Of a DNA stretch of 64,000 bases, positions 44,501 through 53,180 are shown in pieces. The translations under genes and the position numbers were made by a program. The stretch is from NCBI GenBank assembly GCA_044361595.1, contig JBIKIN010000019.1, positions 1-64,000 on the forward strand. The letters run 5' to 3'. The notes below the pieces were generated by a model. The model ran no database searches. It was not told where the DNA came from and worked only from the letters and a program-made list of their open reading frames with translations. Position 1 is the stretch's first letter; the number at the start of each line of letters is the position of its first letter. This DNA comes from Pseudopedobacter sp044361595 (lineage in GTDB: Bacteria > Bacteroidota > Bacteroidia > Sphingobacteriales > Sphingobacteriaceae).

Positions 44501-45142
44501 TTTATTGGCATTTCTAAGCGGTTTCTGAAAATCTTGAATATTAAAATAAGTAAATTCTATTTCAGAGGTAATGCTTTCAATAAATGGCTCGGCAATTTCT
44601 TTGTAAAATACATCTGTAGATTTTTTGCTTACTTCAAAATTTTCAAATTGTTTAACAAAGGATTTGTTTTGAGCAAAAAGTTTTTCAAAGACATGTTCAT
44701 CAAATAAAAACCAATCGTTAATGTTGGTAGCTACTAAATGTTTTACTTCAAGGTTTTTATGTGTTATTCTTTCTCTTAAATAGTACAAAACCAATTCTTG
44801 AAACGCTTTCGAGTTCAATTTCTTGGTAGTCATCATTTCGGCTTTATTGGTGGGCTTTTTAGCTTCAATAATTACCCCAACAGTTGAGCTAGATTGGTTT
44901 CCGTTATGAATAACAAGGTCATTTCTTCCTTTGGTATTTATAAAATGATTTTGCTTGTAGTAGGTATCTTTTAAAAAGTCGGAAACCAAATTTTTATGAA
45001 ACTCTTCTGATTCCGTTTCATTGGTATGATCTGATAAGATGATTAGATTCTGTTTGAAGATTTCAATTTCACTTCTATTTGGCTTTATTTTTAAAAAAGC
45101 TTTGTTGAGTGCGGTTCTAGGTTTCAGTTCTTTTAGTTGCAT
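41582..45142 (-). CDS. Type IIG restriction-modification enzyme (nuclease and methylase in one chain)
   Basis: The 1186-residue protein combines an N-terminal PD-(D/E)xK nuclease (D75 in GRNDLVIHNG, E93 and K95 in VIIEAKKP), a helical connector, an Eco57I-type adenine methylase with motif I (CDPAVGSGHFLVSAL, near 545) and motif IV (VIGNPPYVNF, near 826), and a C-terminal TaqI-C-like target-recognition domain (SRGIKTSNDNRFLF, YEIHEIPIKKD-like end). This is the type IIG/IIL layout, so one polypeptide both methylates and cuts. The recognition sequence is unknown. It lacks the lone-methylase form of BREX PglX because the nuclease is present. It is transcribed alone with the small membrane protein. 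Confidence 0.9.
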   Translation of the reverse strand: MQLKELKPRTALNKAFLKIKPNRSEIEIFKQNLIILSDHTNETESEEFHKNLVSDFLKDTYYKQNHFINTKGRNDLVIHNGNQSSSTVGVIIEAKKPTNKAEMMTTKKLNSKAFQELVLYYLRERITHKNLEVKHLVATNINDWFLFDEHVFEKLFAQNKSFVKQFENFEVSKKSTDVFYKEIAEPFIESITSEIEFTYFNIQDFQKPLRNANKADDNTLIALFKLLSPEHLLKLPFTNDSNSLDKRFYSELLHIIGLTETKEGSKKLIERNKEGARNTGSILEDTIIQLDSLDKISRLENPAQFGNTYQERLFNVALELSITWINRVLFLKLLEGQLINYHKRNFDYAFLSNKFIKEYDDLNSLFFQVLAKKYEDRNEDVKAIFAKVPYLNSTLFEPTELEHQTVFISNLKDDKTIPIISSTVLKDQQGKKRTGNLTTLQYLFEFLDAYDFGAEGGEDIQEDNKTLINASVLGLIFEKINGYKDGSFFTPGFITMYMCRETIRKAVVQKFNETKNWNCSTLEELYDQIEDRREANTIVNNIKICDPAVGSGHFLVSALNEMIAVKNDLKILQDREGKRLKEYTVEVVNDELIVTDEEGELFEYHPSNKESQRIQETLFHEKQTIIENCLFGVDINTNSVKICRLRLWIELLKNAYYKNSTELETLPNIDINIKCGNSLVSRFAIDADLSQALKKSKWNIDTYKIAVATYRNAESKQQKREMERLIADIKSDFRSEISKNSKEQKDLDRFSNQLYNKYVTQQLFDAKLTKVQQKDKEDLEDKIEELKDKIAEIKANKIFENAFEWRFEFPEVLNDEGDFVGFDAVIGNPPYVNFANLPESEREYYNKFELYKNKTDLYAFFVGLGAKIKNPNGFICLIIPHTWVSTTSFLPLRKLLLNQINLKSIVELDFGVFKDAYVKTVIIQTDNKPNNNIQLLDENFVFKVEIPKEVILKDEELKINLTWDSVKYKIYKKIKNEAVKLGDIIHFSRGIKTSNDNRFLFRENKGDDYYKVIRGRNIKAYKIDYDNEYIWYRPDLMKEKAGCLPHTKELFLTSEKIITQRINSSGQLFATYDNEQFFCLDTTNVSSEIIDKNYDLKFIVGIINSKLINWWFNDEFKNPTISGYELHEIPIKKDKKTVEEISKLVTTILKNNKISEDISELENQIDQLVYQLYDLTAEEIKIVEGE

Positions 45143-45196
45143 AGAAAAATATTACAGCTAAAATAGAAGAAATATAAATAACATTTCCATAAAAAA

Positions 45197-45225
45197 CGAA
45201 AGCCAAACACAAGGTTTGGCTTTCG
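45197..45225 (-). terminator. Terminator after the IclR regulator gene
   Basis: On the minus strand CGAAAGCCAAAC and GTTTGGCTTTCG form a 12-bp stem with a five-base loop followed by TTTTTT. It lies about 40 bases past the IclR stop and separates it from the restriction enzyme gene. Confidence 0.88.
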
Positions 45226-45265
45226 CTCGACCGGGGACACCCCAATCCTTTTTTTTCTTAAACTT

Positions 45266-45991
45266 CTATAAAGATAATTTTTTTGATGTTTCTAAAGCCA
45301 GTTTAATCATCTGTAACTTCAGGTTTTCATTAAACCTAAACGATGGTAGGTATATGCTAAAACTAGCAATCGCCTTTTCGCCTTTGTAAATTGGTGTAGC
45401 AATTCCGGTAATTTGAACGGTATCTTCTATCAATGCATATCCTTGTTTTTTAATCAATTCAACCTGCTCAAATAGTTTAATTCTGCTCGCAGCCTCGGGC
45501 CAAATTTTTTTATCAGGTAGGCCATAAATCTTGATGAAATTTTGCAACTCTTTTTCAGATAACATACTAATTAAAAGCCTGCCGGTTGACGAGTCAAAAG
45601 CGTATTTTTCATCTGGTGTTAGCGCTTGAACAAGCTGATTACATGACTTTCTAAAAATTACTACTCTTTTGTCGCCTTTTAAAACAGCTATTAAAGTATT
45701 TTCATTTAAATGTGTTTCAAAATTAAGTAGTTCTTTGTTAGCTTTATCTATTAACTCTTTGCAGCCAAAAGAACCATTAGAAATTTCTAATAATTTATCG
45801 CCTAGCAAGTAGCCTTTTTCTTGATTAGCTTTTTTTAAAAAGCCTCTATCTACCAAAGTCTTAATAATATTTGCGCAGGTTGCATTGTTTAGCCCTAAAT
45901 CAGACGAAATTTTGCCCATCAATTTCGCCTCAGATGGGTTTAATGCAATATATTCTATAATATCTATGGCCCTATTAACTACCTGAATCAT
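45266..45991 (-). CDS. IclR-family regulator of the fucose operon
   Basis: An N-terminal winged helix-turn-helix (residues about 5-65, LMGKISSDLGLNNATCANIIKTL) precedes the IclR ligand-binding domain (about 75-240, with FDSSTGRLLISMLSEKEL and GYALIEDTVQITGIATPIYK). IclR proteins are dimers that usually repress a neighbouring catabolic operon until a pathway intermediate binds. It is divergent from fucP with a 118-base gap holding the palindrome at 46003-46020, 11 bases before its own ATG, so it probably controls both itself and the fucose genes. Confidence 0.92.
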   Translation of the reverse strand: MIQVVNRAIDIIEYIALNPSEAKLMGKISSDLGLNNATCANIIKTLVDRGFLKKANQEKGYLLGDKLLEISNGSFGCKELIDKANKELLNFETHLNENTLIAVLKGDKRVVIFRKSCNQLVQALTPDEKYAFDSSTGRLLISMLSEKELQNFIKIYGLPDKKIWPEAASRIKLFEQVELIKKQGYALIEDTVQITGIATPIYKGEKAIASFSIYLPSFRFNENLKLQMIKLALETSKKLSL

Positions 45992-46002
45992 CCTTTAAAT
46001 AT

Positions 46003-46020
46003 TGAAATATCAATTTCAAA
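46003..46020. promoter_or_regulatory. Candidate IclR operator (TTGAAAT-ATCA-ATTTCAA)
   Basis: A perfect 7-bp inverted repeat with a four-base spacer lies between the divergent iclR-type and fucP genes. Its size and dyad symmetry suit an IclR dimer. It is 11 bases upstream of the regulator's ATG and 89 bases upstream of fucP. Confidence 0.5.
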
Positions 46021-46109
46021 ACTATTAAAAAACTTTATAATATAAAATTTTTGTTTTATCATTAAAAGTTTAATTAATTTGAATGACCAATTTATAAACC
46101 GTTAGCTTA

Positions 46110-47360
46110 ATGTCAGAAAATAAAACTTCTACAAAATTTGCATTTGTTATGATTACCTCATTGTTTTTCTTGTGGGGTTTTGTACATAACTTAGATCCAA
46201 TTCTAATTCCTCACTTAAAAAAGGCTTTTAGTTTATCCACGTTACAAGCTTCATTAGTAGATTCGGCAGTTTTTATAGCTTATTTTGTAATGGCTTTACC
46301 AGCTGGGGCAATCATGAAAAAGTATGGTTACAAAGCTGGGATTCTTACTGGTTTGTTGCTTTTTGCTATAGGTTCTTATTTATTCATTCCATCTGCAAAT
46401 ACACAATCATATCTTTTTTTTCTGGTTGCATTATTTGTAATCGCTTGTGGTTTAACGATATTAGAAACAGCAGCAAATCCATATGCCTCTTTATTAGGTC
46501 CACCAGAAAAAGCAGTGCAGCGCTTAAATTTAGCTCAATCATTTAACGGACTAGCAGCTACACTGGCACCCATAATTGGTGCAAAAATTATTTTAACAAA
46601 AGGCTTTTCAGAAGAAGCCCTAAATGCAATGAGCGTTTCCGCCCGTCAAGTAGCTTTAGCAACTGAGGCTTCCTCAGTTAAATTACCTTACTTTATCTTA
46701 GGTAGTATTATTTTATTGGTATCATTAATTTTTTTGTTTATCAAACTGCCAGAAATTAAAGAGGGTGAAGAAAAGGCAACAGGCAAAAATGTTTTTCATG
46801 CTTTAAAACATCGTCATTTAAGTTGGGCGGTTGCGACTCAGTTTTTTTATGTGGGTGCTCAGGTTTGCGTTTTCAGCTTTTTTATTCTTTACGCTACTGA
46901 GGTATCTGGAATTAGTGAAATGGAGGCTGCAACTTACGCTGGTTTTGGGGTAGGGATGGCATTTATGATAGGTCGTTTTGTAGGGACATTTTTTATGAAA
47001 TTTATTTCGCCTGTTAAGCTTTTGGTTATTTATAGTTTAATATGTGTTTTATTATCTGCATTGGCTATGTTTTTAACCGGCCTTACCGCTATTTATTTAG
47101 TAATTGGTATTGCCTTTTTTATGTCTATCATGTTTCCTACCATTTTTTCTTTAGGGATTAAAGAATTAGGTGGCGACACTAAATACGGAAGCAGTCTTAT
47201 TATCATGTCTATAGTTGGCGGTGCAATTTTACCTCTCTTATTTGGCTATATAAGCGATGTTTTTCACAATATTCAAATAGGATATGTGGTGCCATTAGTA
47301 TGCTTTGTAGTTATATTTTTCTTTGGTATTAATGGTCATAAAGTTTTAAAATCTCAATAA
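46110..47360 (+). CDS. fucP: L-fucose:H+ symporter, FucP type
   Basis: The 416-residue MFS transporter has twelve membrane segments and the FucP/GlcP marks FFLWGFVHNLDPILIPHLKKAF, LETAANPYASLLGPPEKAVQRLNLAQSFNGLA and SIMFPTIFSLGIKELG. FucP imports fucose with protons across the inner membrane; the fucose assignment rather than another hexose is supported by the fucosidase and fuconate genes downstream. It is the first gene of the operon and its stop overlaps the mutarotase start. Confidence 0.92.
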   Translation: MSENKTSTKFAFVMITSLFFLWGFVHNLDPILIPHLKKAFSLSTLQASLVDSAVFIAYFVMALPAGAIMKKYGYKAGILTGLLLFAIGSYLFIPSANTQSYLFFLVALFVIACGLTILETAANPYASLLGPPEKAVQRLNLAQSFNGLAATLAPIIGAKIILTKGFSEEALNAMSVSARQVALATEASSVKLPYFILGSIILLVSLIFLFIKLPEIKEGEEKATGKNVFHALKHRHLSWAVATQFFYVGAQVCVFSFFILYATEVSGISEMEAATYAGFGVGMAFMIGRFVGTFFMKFISPVKLLVIYSLICVLLSALAMFLTGLTAIYLVIGIAFFMSIMFPTIFSLGIKELGGDTKYGSSLIIMSIVGGAILPLLFGYISDVFHNIQIGYVVPLVCFVVIFFFGINGHKVLKSQ

Positions 47361-47698
47361 TGAAAAAATATATTTTAGCTCTAGATTTAAAAGAGAATGT
47401 AGAATTAATAAAAAAATATGAAGACTGGCATCAAAATGTTTGGCCCGAAGTTTTGAATAGTATAGCAGAGTCTGGAATTCTAAAAATGGAAATATTTAGG
47501 TTTTATAATAGGCTTTGCATGACTATGGAAACTACTGACGAATTTACTTTCGAGAAGAAAGGAAAAATGGATCAGCAGAATAAAAAAGTGCAAGAATGGG
47601 AAAAGTTAATGTCGACTTTTCAACAGAAAATACCCGGGTCTAAGCCTAAAGAGAAATGGGTTTTAATGAACTCTATTTTTGAATTTAACGCAAACTAA
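47360..47698 (+). CDS. L-rhamnose mutarotase-family protein, probably L-fucose mutarotase
   Basis: The 112-residue protein belongs to the RhaM-type mutarotase family (PF05336), small dimeric alpha/beta-barrel enzymes that interconvert alpha and beta anomers of 6-deoxyhexoses. Visible marks are YEDWHQNVWPEVL with a conserved histidine, and MEIFRFYNRLCMTMET. Placed directly between fucP (one-base overlap) and the fuconate dehydratase, it most likely supplies the fucose anomer used by the dehydrogenase. It is not the unrelated FucU family. Confidence 0.87.
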   Translation: MKKYILALDLKENVELIKKYEDWHQNVWPEVLNSIAESGILKMEIFRFYNRLCMTMETTDEFTFEKKGKMDQQNKKVQEWEKLMSTFQQKIPGSKPKEKWVLMNSIFEFNAN

Positions 47699-47699
47699 A

Positions 47700-49334
47700 A
47701 TGGATTTTTTACAAATAGACTCTAAAGACAATGTCTTGGTTGCTCTACAAGATTTGGCTGCAGGCAGGGAAATTATTTTTGGCAAAAAGACTATTATCAC
47801 CAAAGAAATTATTCCAGCAAAGCATAAATTATTTATGGATGATATGCTAACTGGCGATGAGTTGATTATGTATGGCGTTTTAGTAGGCAAACTTCAAAAT
47901 GACGTGAAAAGTGGAGAACGAATGACTGTGACCAACACAAAGCATGCCGCAGACCCATTTTATTATCGTGAAGTTGATTACCAATGGTCAACTCCAAATA
48001 TAGAAAGCTTCCAAAATAAAACATTCAATGGTTATCACCGAAAGGATGGTAAAGTAGGAACCGCTAATTATTGGCTATTTATTCCCACAGTTTTTTGCGA
48101 AAACAGAAATCTAGATGTTATCAAACAAGCCTTACATGATAATCTGGGCTATTCTGTAACAGATAAGTACAAGTTTTTTACTAAAACCTTACTTCAAGAG
48201 TTAAAAGAAGGAAAATCGATTGAAGATTTTAACCTTTCACTTTCTGTCTCTACCAAGGTAGATAGATACTTTAAAAATGTAGACGGTATCAAATTCTTAA
48301 ATCACCAAGGTGGCTGTGGAGGTACCAGACAAGATGCTGATACCTTAAGTAAATTATTGGTGGCTTACGCCGATCATCCAAACGTAGCCGGAATAACCCT
48401 TTTAAGTTTAGGCTGTCAGCATTTGCAGGTTCAAGATTTTTTAAACGATTTAAAACAAAGAAATCCAGATTTCGATAAACCACTTTATATTTTTGAGCAA
48501 CAAAAAACACAAAGCGAAGAAGCATTAATCAAAGATGCCATTCATCAAACTTTCCTCGGACTTATAGAAATCAATAAAATAGAACGTAAACCTGCACCTT
48601 TAAGTCATTTAACAGTAGGTGTAAAATGTGGTGGAAGTGATGGTTTTAGTGGTATTTCAGCAAATCCGGCAGTAGGTTATACGGCAGATTTATTAGTGGC
48701 TTTAGGTGCAAAAGTTTTACTAGCCGAGTTTCCTGAATTATGTGGGGCAGAACAAAATATTATAGACAGAAGCATTAATCAACCAACAGCAGAAAAGTTT
48801 ATTAAACTGATGCAAGATTATGATGCTCAAGCTCATGCAGTAGGTTCTGGTTTTTACATGAATCCTTCCCCAGGCAATATTAAAGATGGTTTAATTACCG
48901 ATGCTATTAAAAGTACCGGTGCAGCAAAAAAAGGAGGAACATCGCCAGTTGTGGATGTATTAGATTATACAGAACCTGCTACAAAACCCGGATTGAGTTT
49001 AGTTTGTACACCTGGTAATGATGTAGAAGCCACAACAGGAAAAGCTGCAAGTGGTGCAACTTTAATTTTGTTTACCACGGGTTTAGGTACACCGACAGGA
49101 AACCCCGTTTGTCCGGTAATTAAGGTAGCAACAAATACTTCTTTAGCTACCAGAATGAGTGACATTATAGATATTGATACAGGTGCAATTATAAGGGGCG
49201 AGAAATCAATTGAAGAAATGGGAAAAGATATCTTAGACTATTGTATTAAAGCTGCAAGCGGAGAAATTACCCCTAAAGCAGTGCAATTAAATCAAGATGA
49301 TTTTATCCCTTGGAAAAGAGGTGTTAGTTTGTAA
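47700..49334 (+). CDS. UxaA-family dehydratase, probably L-fuconate dehydratase
   Basis: The 544-residue protein resembles D-altronate dehydratase: an N-terminal SAF-like part (LAAGREIIFGKKTIITKEII) and the large catalytic region with the conserved KCGGSDGFSGISANPAVGY, AEFPELCGAEQ and TGLGTPTGNP. These are iron-dependent sugar-acid dehydratases. In this operon the expected substrate is L-fuconate, giving 2-keto-3-deoxy-L-fuconate. I start at the ATG at 47700, two bases after the mutarotase stop; a longer reading overlaps that gene. It replaces the enolase-superfamily FucD of other organisms. Confidence 0.85.
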   Translation: MDFLQIDSKDNVLVALQDLAAGREIIFGKKTIITKEIIPAKHKLFMDDMLTGDELIMYGVLVGKLQNDVKSGERMTVTNTKHAADPFYYREVDYQWSTPNIESFQNKTFNGYHRKDGKVGTANYWLFIPTVFCENRNLDVIKQALHDNLGYSVTDKYKFFTKTLLQELKEGKSIEDFNLSLSVSTKVDRYFKNVDGIKFLNHQGGCGGTRQDADTLSKLLVAYADHPNVAGITLLSLGCQHLQVQDFLNDLKQRNPDFDKPLYIFEQQKTQSEEALIKDAIHQTFLGLIEINKIERKPAPLSHLTVGVKCGGSDGFSGISANPAVGYTADLLVALGAKVLLAEFPELCGAEQNIIDRSINQPTAEKFIKLMQDYDAQAHAVGSGFYMNPSPGNIKDGLITDAIKSTGAAKKGGTSPVVDVLDYTEPATKPGLSLVCTPGNDVEATTGKAASGATLILFTTGLGTPTGNPVCPVIKVATNTSLATRMSDIIDIDTGAIIRGEKSIEEMGKDILDYCIKAASGEITPKAVQLNQDDFIPWKRGVSL

Positions 49335-49377
49335 AACCGTAATCGTAAATCAACAATCTTAAATATAAAATAGAAAA

Positions 49378-50139
49378 GTGTTTAGTTTAAAAGGAAAAGT
49401 AGCCATTATAACAGGAGGAGGTAGCGGAATTGGCAAAGCTATCTCGGTATTATTTGCTAGGCAAGGTGCAACTGTGCACATCATGGAGTTAAATAAGGAA
49501 TCGGCTGATCAAACTGTTTTAGAAATTAAAAAGTTTGGGAGCGCTTATGCCTATTCTTGCGATGTGGCCAATCAAAATCAAGTAAAAGATTTGTTTAACA
49601 GTATTGGAACGATAGATATTTTAGTTAATAATGCCGGTATTGCCCATGTTGGAAAAGCATCTACCACAGAAGAAGCCGATTTTGATAAAGTTTACCAAGT
49701 AAATGTTAAAGGAGCATACAATTGTTTATATGCAGTTTTACCCGCAATGCAAGCTCAAAAAAGTGGGGTGATCCTAAACACAGCGTCCATAGCTTCTTTG
49801 GTAGGTATTGCCGATAGGTTTGCTTATTCTATGAGTAAAGGAGCTATTTTTTCTATGAGCATGTCTGTTGCCCGAGATTATATGGCAGATGGGATAAGAT
49901 GTAATAGTATTTCACCCGCTAGGATACATACGCCATTTGTAGATGGTTTTATTGCCAAAAACTATCCTGATAATCAAGAAGAAATTTTTGATAAATTATC
50001 TAAAAGCCAACCCATTGGTAGAATGGGTAAACCCGATGAAGTAGCAGCTTTAGCACTTTACTTATGTAGCGATGAAGCAGGTTTTATTACCGGTTGTGAT
50101 TATCCAATTGATGGAGGATTTATAAAATTAAACAATTAA
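49378..50139 (+). CDS. SDR oxidoreductase, probably 2-keto-3-deoxy-L-fuconate dehydrogenase
   Basis: A classical short-chain dehydrogenase of 253 residues with the NAD-binding GGGSGIGKA, NNAGIAHVG, the catalytic serine in NTASIASLVG and the YSMSK (YxxxK) pair, and a C-terminal GCDYPIDGGF. The start is a GTG, the only plausible start near the family's usual N-terminus (FSLKGKVAIITG). Its place directly after the dehydratase suggests it oxidises 2-keto-3-deoxy-L-fuconate to the 2,4-diketo acid; the alternative is L-fucose dehydrogenase, with the roles of the two SDRs swapped. Confidence 0.85.
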   Translation: MFSLKGKVAIITGGGSGIGKAISVLFARQGATVHIMELNKESADQTVLEIKKFGSAYAYSCDVANQNQVKDLFNSIGTIDILVNNAGIAHVGKASTTEEADFDKVYQVNVKGAYNCLYAVLPAMQAQKSGVILNTASIASLVGIADRFAYSMSKGAIFSMSMSVARDYMADGIRCNSISPARIHTPFVDGFIAKNYPDNQEEIFDKLSKSQPIGRMGKPDEVAALALYLCSDEAGFITGCDYPIDGGFIKLNN

Positions 50140-50155
50140 ACTCGAACTTGTTGAA

Positions 50156-51481
50156 ATGAAAAAAGTAACACTCTTTTTAATCGCTATTTGTCTTTTTGAT
50201 GCTGTTAAAGCACAAAATTATACGCCTACACAGGCAAATTTAGAAGCTAGAAACCAGTTTCAAGATGCTAAATATGGCTTATTTATACATTGGGGTGTTT
50301 TTAGTATTCTAGGTGACGGCGAATGGGTAATGCAACAGAAAAATATTCGTATCCAAGATTATAAAAAGCTGCAAAATTTCTTTAATCCCACTCAGTTTGA
50401 TGCAAAGGATTGGGTAAGTATGGCTAAAAGTGCAGGTATGAAATATATTACCCTTATTACCCGCCATCACGATGGTTTTAGTATGTGGGATACCAAATAC
50501 TCTGATTTTAACATCATGAATACTCCCTATAAACAAGATGTGGTGAAAATGATTGTAGAAGAATGCCATAAGCAGGACATGAAAATATTTCTTTATTATT
50601 CTTTGTTAGATTGGGGGAGAGAGGATTATTCGTGGAAAACAGGTAATACTGGTAAAGGGACAGGGCGCTTCACACAAGGTAATTGGGAAGATTATGTCAG
50701 CTTTATGAAAAACCAACTTACAGAATTGCTAACCAATTACGGTAAAATAGATGGTATTTGGTTTGATGGCTATTGGGATCAAACTGGTCCAAAAGACGGG
50801 AAAGATAAAACTTCTAGAGTAAATTGGCATTTTCCAGAAATTTATTCGCTTATACATAATTTACAACCACAATGTTTAGTCGGAAATAATCATCACATCA
50901 CCCCAATGCTGGGGGAAGATTATCAAATGTTTGAAAAAGACTTGCCGGGTCAAAATAAATCAGGATTTAGTGAAGGTAAACCATCTAAAGAACTTCCTTT
51001 AGAAACTTGTGAAACCATGAACAATTCATGGGGGTTTAACATCAAGGATAGTAAATACAAATCGGTTCCTCAGCTTATTCATTACATGGTAAATGCTGCG
51101 GGTAGAAATGCAAATTTCTTATTAAACGTAGGGCCACAACCTAACGGAGTAATTCAGCAAGAATTTAGAGATACTTTAGTTATAGTTGGAAAGTGGATGG
51201 ATAAATATGGGGCAAGTATTTATGGTACACGTGGTAATGTTATTCCCGCACAAGATTGGGGAGTAGTAACCGCTAAAGATAAAGTAATGTATGTTCATTT
51301 GTTAGATTCAAACAAATCAACTTTAATATTGGAAGGTATAGCTGATAAAATTAAGAGTTGTGTTTTGATGGGCTCAACCAATCAAGTAAAATTTAGCCAA
51401 AACAAATCTCAAACTACACTCTACATAAATGATAATCAAAAAGATGCGATAGATACCATTATTCAAATAACATTAAAATAA
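50156..51481 (+). CDS. Secreted alpha-L-fucosidase, GH29
   Basis: The enzyme releases L-fucose from glycans with retention. A signal peptide (1-19, ending VKAQ) precedes the GH29 barrel with the family motifs GLFIHWGVFSI, TRHHDGFSMWDTKYSDFN and KIDGIWFDGYWDQ, the last holding the nucleophile aspartate, and GPQPNGVI near the end. At 441 residues it lacks the longer C-terminal beta domains of some GH29 enzymes. It links extracytoplasmic fucose release to the import and breakdown genes around it. Confidence 0.95.
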   Translation: MKKVTLFLIAICLFDAVKAQNYTPTQANLEARNQFQDAKYGLFIHWGVFSILGDGEWVMQQKNIRIQDYKKLQNFFNPTQFDAKDWVSMAKSAGMKYITLITRHHDGFSMWDTKYSDFNIMNTPYKQDVVKMIVEECHKQDMKIFLYYSLLDWGREDYSWKTGNTGKGTGRFTQGNWEDYVSFMKNQLTELLTNYGKIDGIWFDGYWDQTGPKDGKDKTSRVNWHFPEIYSLIHNLQPQCLVGNNHHITPMLGEDYQMFEKDLPGQNKSGFSEGKPSKELPLETCETMNNSWGFNIKDSKYKSVPQLIHYMVNAAGRNANFLLNVGPQPNGVIQQEFRDTLVIVGKWMDKYGASIYGTRGNVIPAQDWGVVTAKDKVMYVHLLDSNKSTLILEGIADKIKSCVLMGSTNQVKFSQNKSQTTLYINDNQKDAIDTIIQITLK

Positions 51482-51496
51482 AATTAGATTTTAAAT

Positions 51497-52354
51497 ATGA
51501 AATTGATAAGATACGGAAATATAGGAGCAGAGAAAACGGGTGTAATAATAGATGGAAAAAGATTTGATACTTCTGCCTTTGGCGAGGATTATAACGAAGC
51601 CTTTTTTGAAACTGATGGAATAAATCGTTTAGCAAAGTTTGTGGAAGAAAATAGGGCTAAATTACCTTTAGTTGATAGCGATTTGAGATTAGGTTCTCCA
51701 ATTGCTCGTCCGTCTAAAATAGTTTGTATTGGCTTAAACTATGCTAAACACGCCAAAGAAACCAATGCCGCAATTCCATCCGAGCCTATTATTTTCTTTA
51801 AATCTACCACTTCTATTATTGGCCCAAATGATAATGTGATGTTGCCAAAAGGTTCAGAAAAAACCGATTGGGAAGTAGAATTGGCCTTTGTAATTGGCAA
51901 AAAAGCAAGCTATGTTTCTAAAGAAGAGGCATTAGATTATGTTGCAGGTTATGTTTTACATAACGATATCAGCGAGCGAGCTTTTCAGTTAGAGCGTGGC
52001 GGACAATGGGCTAAAGGAAAAGGTTGCGACACCTTTGCACCGCTTGGACCTTGGTTGGCTACAAAAGAAGAAATTGAAAATCCAAATAATTTACGTTTAT
52101 GGTTAAAAGTAAACGGTAATATGATGCAAGAAGGCAATACAGATGATTTTATTTTCGATGTTGCTCACGTAGTGTCTTACCTAAGCGAGTTTATGACGCT
52201 TTTACCAGGCGATGTGATTTCTACTGGTACACCACACGGTGTGGGTTTAGGTTTTAAACCACCAATTTATTTAAAAGTAGGTGATGTAATGGAACTAGGT
52301 ATTGATGGTTTAGGTACTTCTAAGCAAACGGTTATAGCTTATGCTAAAAATTGA
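51497..52354 (+). CDS. FAH-family hydrolase, probably 2,4-diketo-3-deoxy-L-fuconate hydrolase
   Basis: The 285-residue protein is a fumarylacetoacetate hydrolase-family enzyme with KIVCIGLNYAKHAKETN, the metal-site pattern TDWEVELAFVIG and YVLHNDISERAFQLERGGQWAKGKGCDTF, and the closing STGTPHGVGLG. In the known Xanthomonas-type pathway this family cleaves 2,4-diketo-3-deoxy-L-fuconate to pyruvate and L-lactate, the last step. It overlaps the fuconolactonase gene by 14 bases. Confidence 0.88.
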   Translation: MKLIRYGNIGAEKTGVIIDGKRFDTSAFGEDYNEAFFETDGINRLAKFVEENRAKLPLVDSDLRLGSPIARPSKIVCIGLNYAKHAKETNAAIPSEPIIFFKSTTSIIGPNDNVMLPKGSEKTDWEVELAFVIGKKASYVSKEEALDYVAGYVLHNDISERAFQLERGGQWAKGKGCDTFAPLGPWLATKEEIENPNNLRLWLKVNGNMMQEGNTDDFIFDVAHVVSYLSEFMTLLPGDVISTGTPHGVGLGFKPPIYLKVGDVMELGIDGLGTSKQTVIAYAKN

Positions 52355-53174
52355 TGCTCATCAACATTTTTGGAAGTATGATGCAGTAAGAGACGAATGG
52401 ATAACTCCAGATTTAGGAGTAATCGCTCAAGATTTCATGCCTCAAGACTTAAAACCTAAATTAGATGAATTTGGTTTTGATGGTTGCATTGTAGTGCAAT
52501 CTTCTCAAGGTATAGAGGAGAATCTTTTTCAATTGGCCAATGCGCAACAACACCATTTCATAAAAGGCGTAGTGGGTTGGGTTAATTTTGAAGCCAAAAA
52601 TTTAGAGGAACAATTACAGGAATTTAAAAATCAACCTTTGTTAAAAGGTTTTAGACATATTTTACAAGGTGAACAAAACCGAGCTATTTTATTAGATTCA
52701 GTTTATAAGTCGGGTTTAAGCCTACTCCATAAATATGGTTTTAGATATGATGTTTTGATATTTAAAGACCAGCTTACTTATCTGCATCAGTTTTTAAAAG
52801 AGAACGATACTATTCCTATGGTTTTAAATCATTTGGCCAAGCCCGATATTAAAACCGGAGCAATTAAAGATTGGGAGGCAGAAATTAAAAAAGTGGGGAC
52901 CTACCAAAACTTATATTGCAAAGTTTCTGGTTTAGTTACAGAGGCTGATTGGATTAACTGGAAATATGAAGATTTTGAACCCTATATGGATATAGCTTTC
53001 AATACATTTGGGGCCGATAGGCTCATGTTCGGCTCCGATTGGCCTGTTTGTAATTTGGCTGGAGGGTATGAAAAAGTGTATCAAATGGTGGAAAAATATA
53101 TTTCTAAATTAAGTACTACGGAACAGGAGAAATTTTGGGGTTTAAATGCCGCGAAATTTTATCAAATAAATTAA
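52341..53174 (+). CDS. Amidohydrolase, probably L-fuconolactonase
   Basis: An amidohydrolase-2 family protein of 277 residues with the N-terminal metal motif IDAHQHFWKY, the central VLNHLAKPDI and the C-terminal LMFGSDWPVCNLAGGYEKV. This set is that of lactonases acting on sugar lactones such as L-fucono-1,5-lactone. It converts the product of L-fucose dehydrogenase to L-fuconate. The overlap with the preceding hydrolase gene and a 6-base gap to the following SDR tie it to the operon. Confidence 0.9.
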   Translation: MLKIDAHQHFWKYDAVRDEWITPDLGVIAQDFMPQDLKPKLDEFGFDGCIVVQSSQGIEENLFQLANAQQHHFIKGVVGWVNFEAKNLEEQLQEFKNQPLLKGFRHILQGEQNRAILLDSVYKSGLSLLHKYGFRYDVLIFKDQLTYLHQFLKENDTIPMVLNHLAKPDIKTGAIKDWEAEIKKVGTYQNLYCKVSGLVTEADWINWKYEDFEPYMDIAFNTFGADRLMFGSDWPVCNLAGGYEKVYQMVEKYISKLSTTEQEKFWGLNAAKFYQIN

Positions 53175-53180
53175 AAAATC

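Noticed and set aside
45227..45250. GC-rich GGGGACACCCC stretch after the IclR terminator, considered as a tRNA or tmRNA fragment
   Set aside because: Only a four-base stem can be formed and no T-arm or anticodon arm is present.
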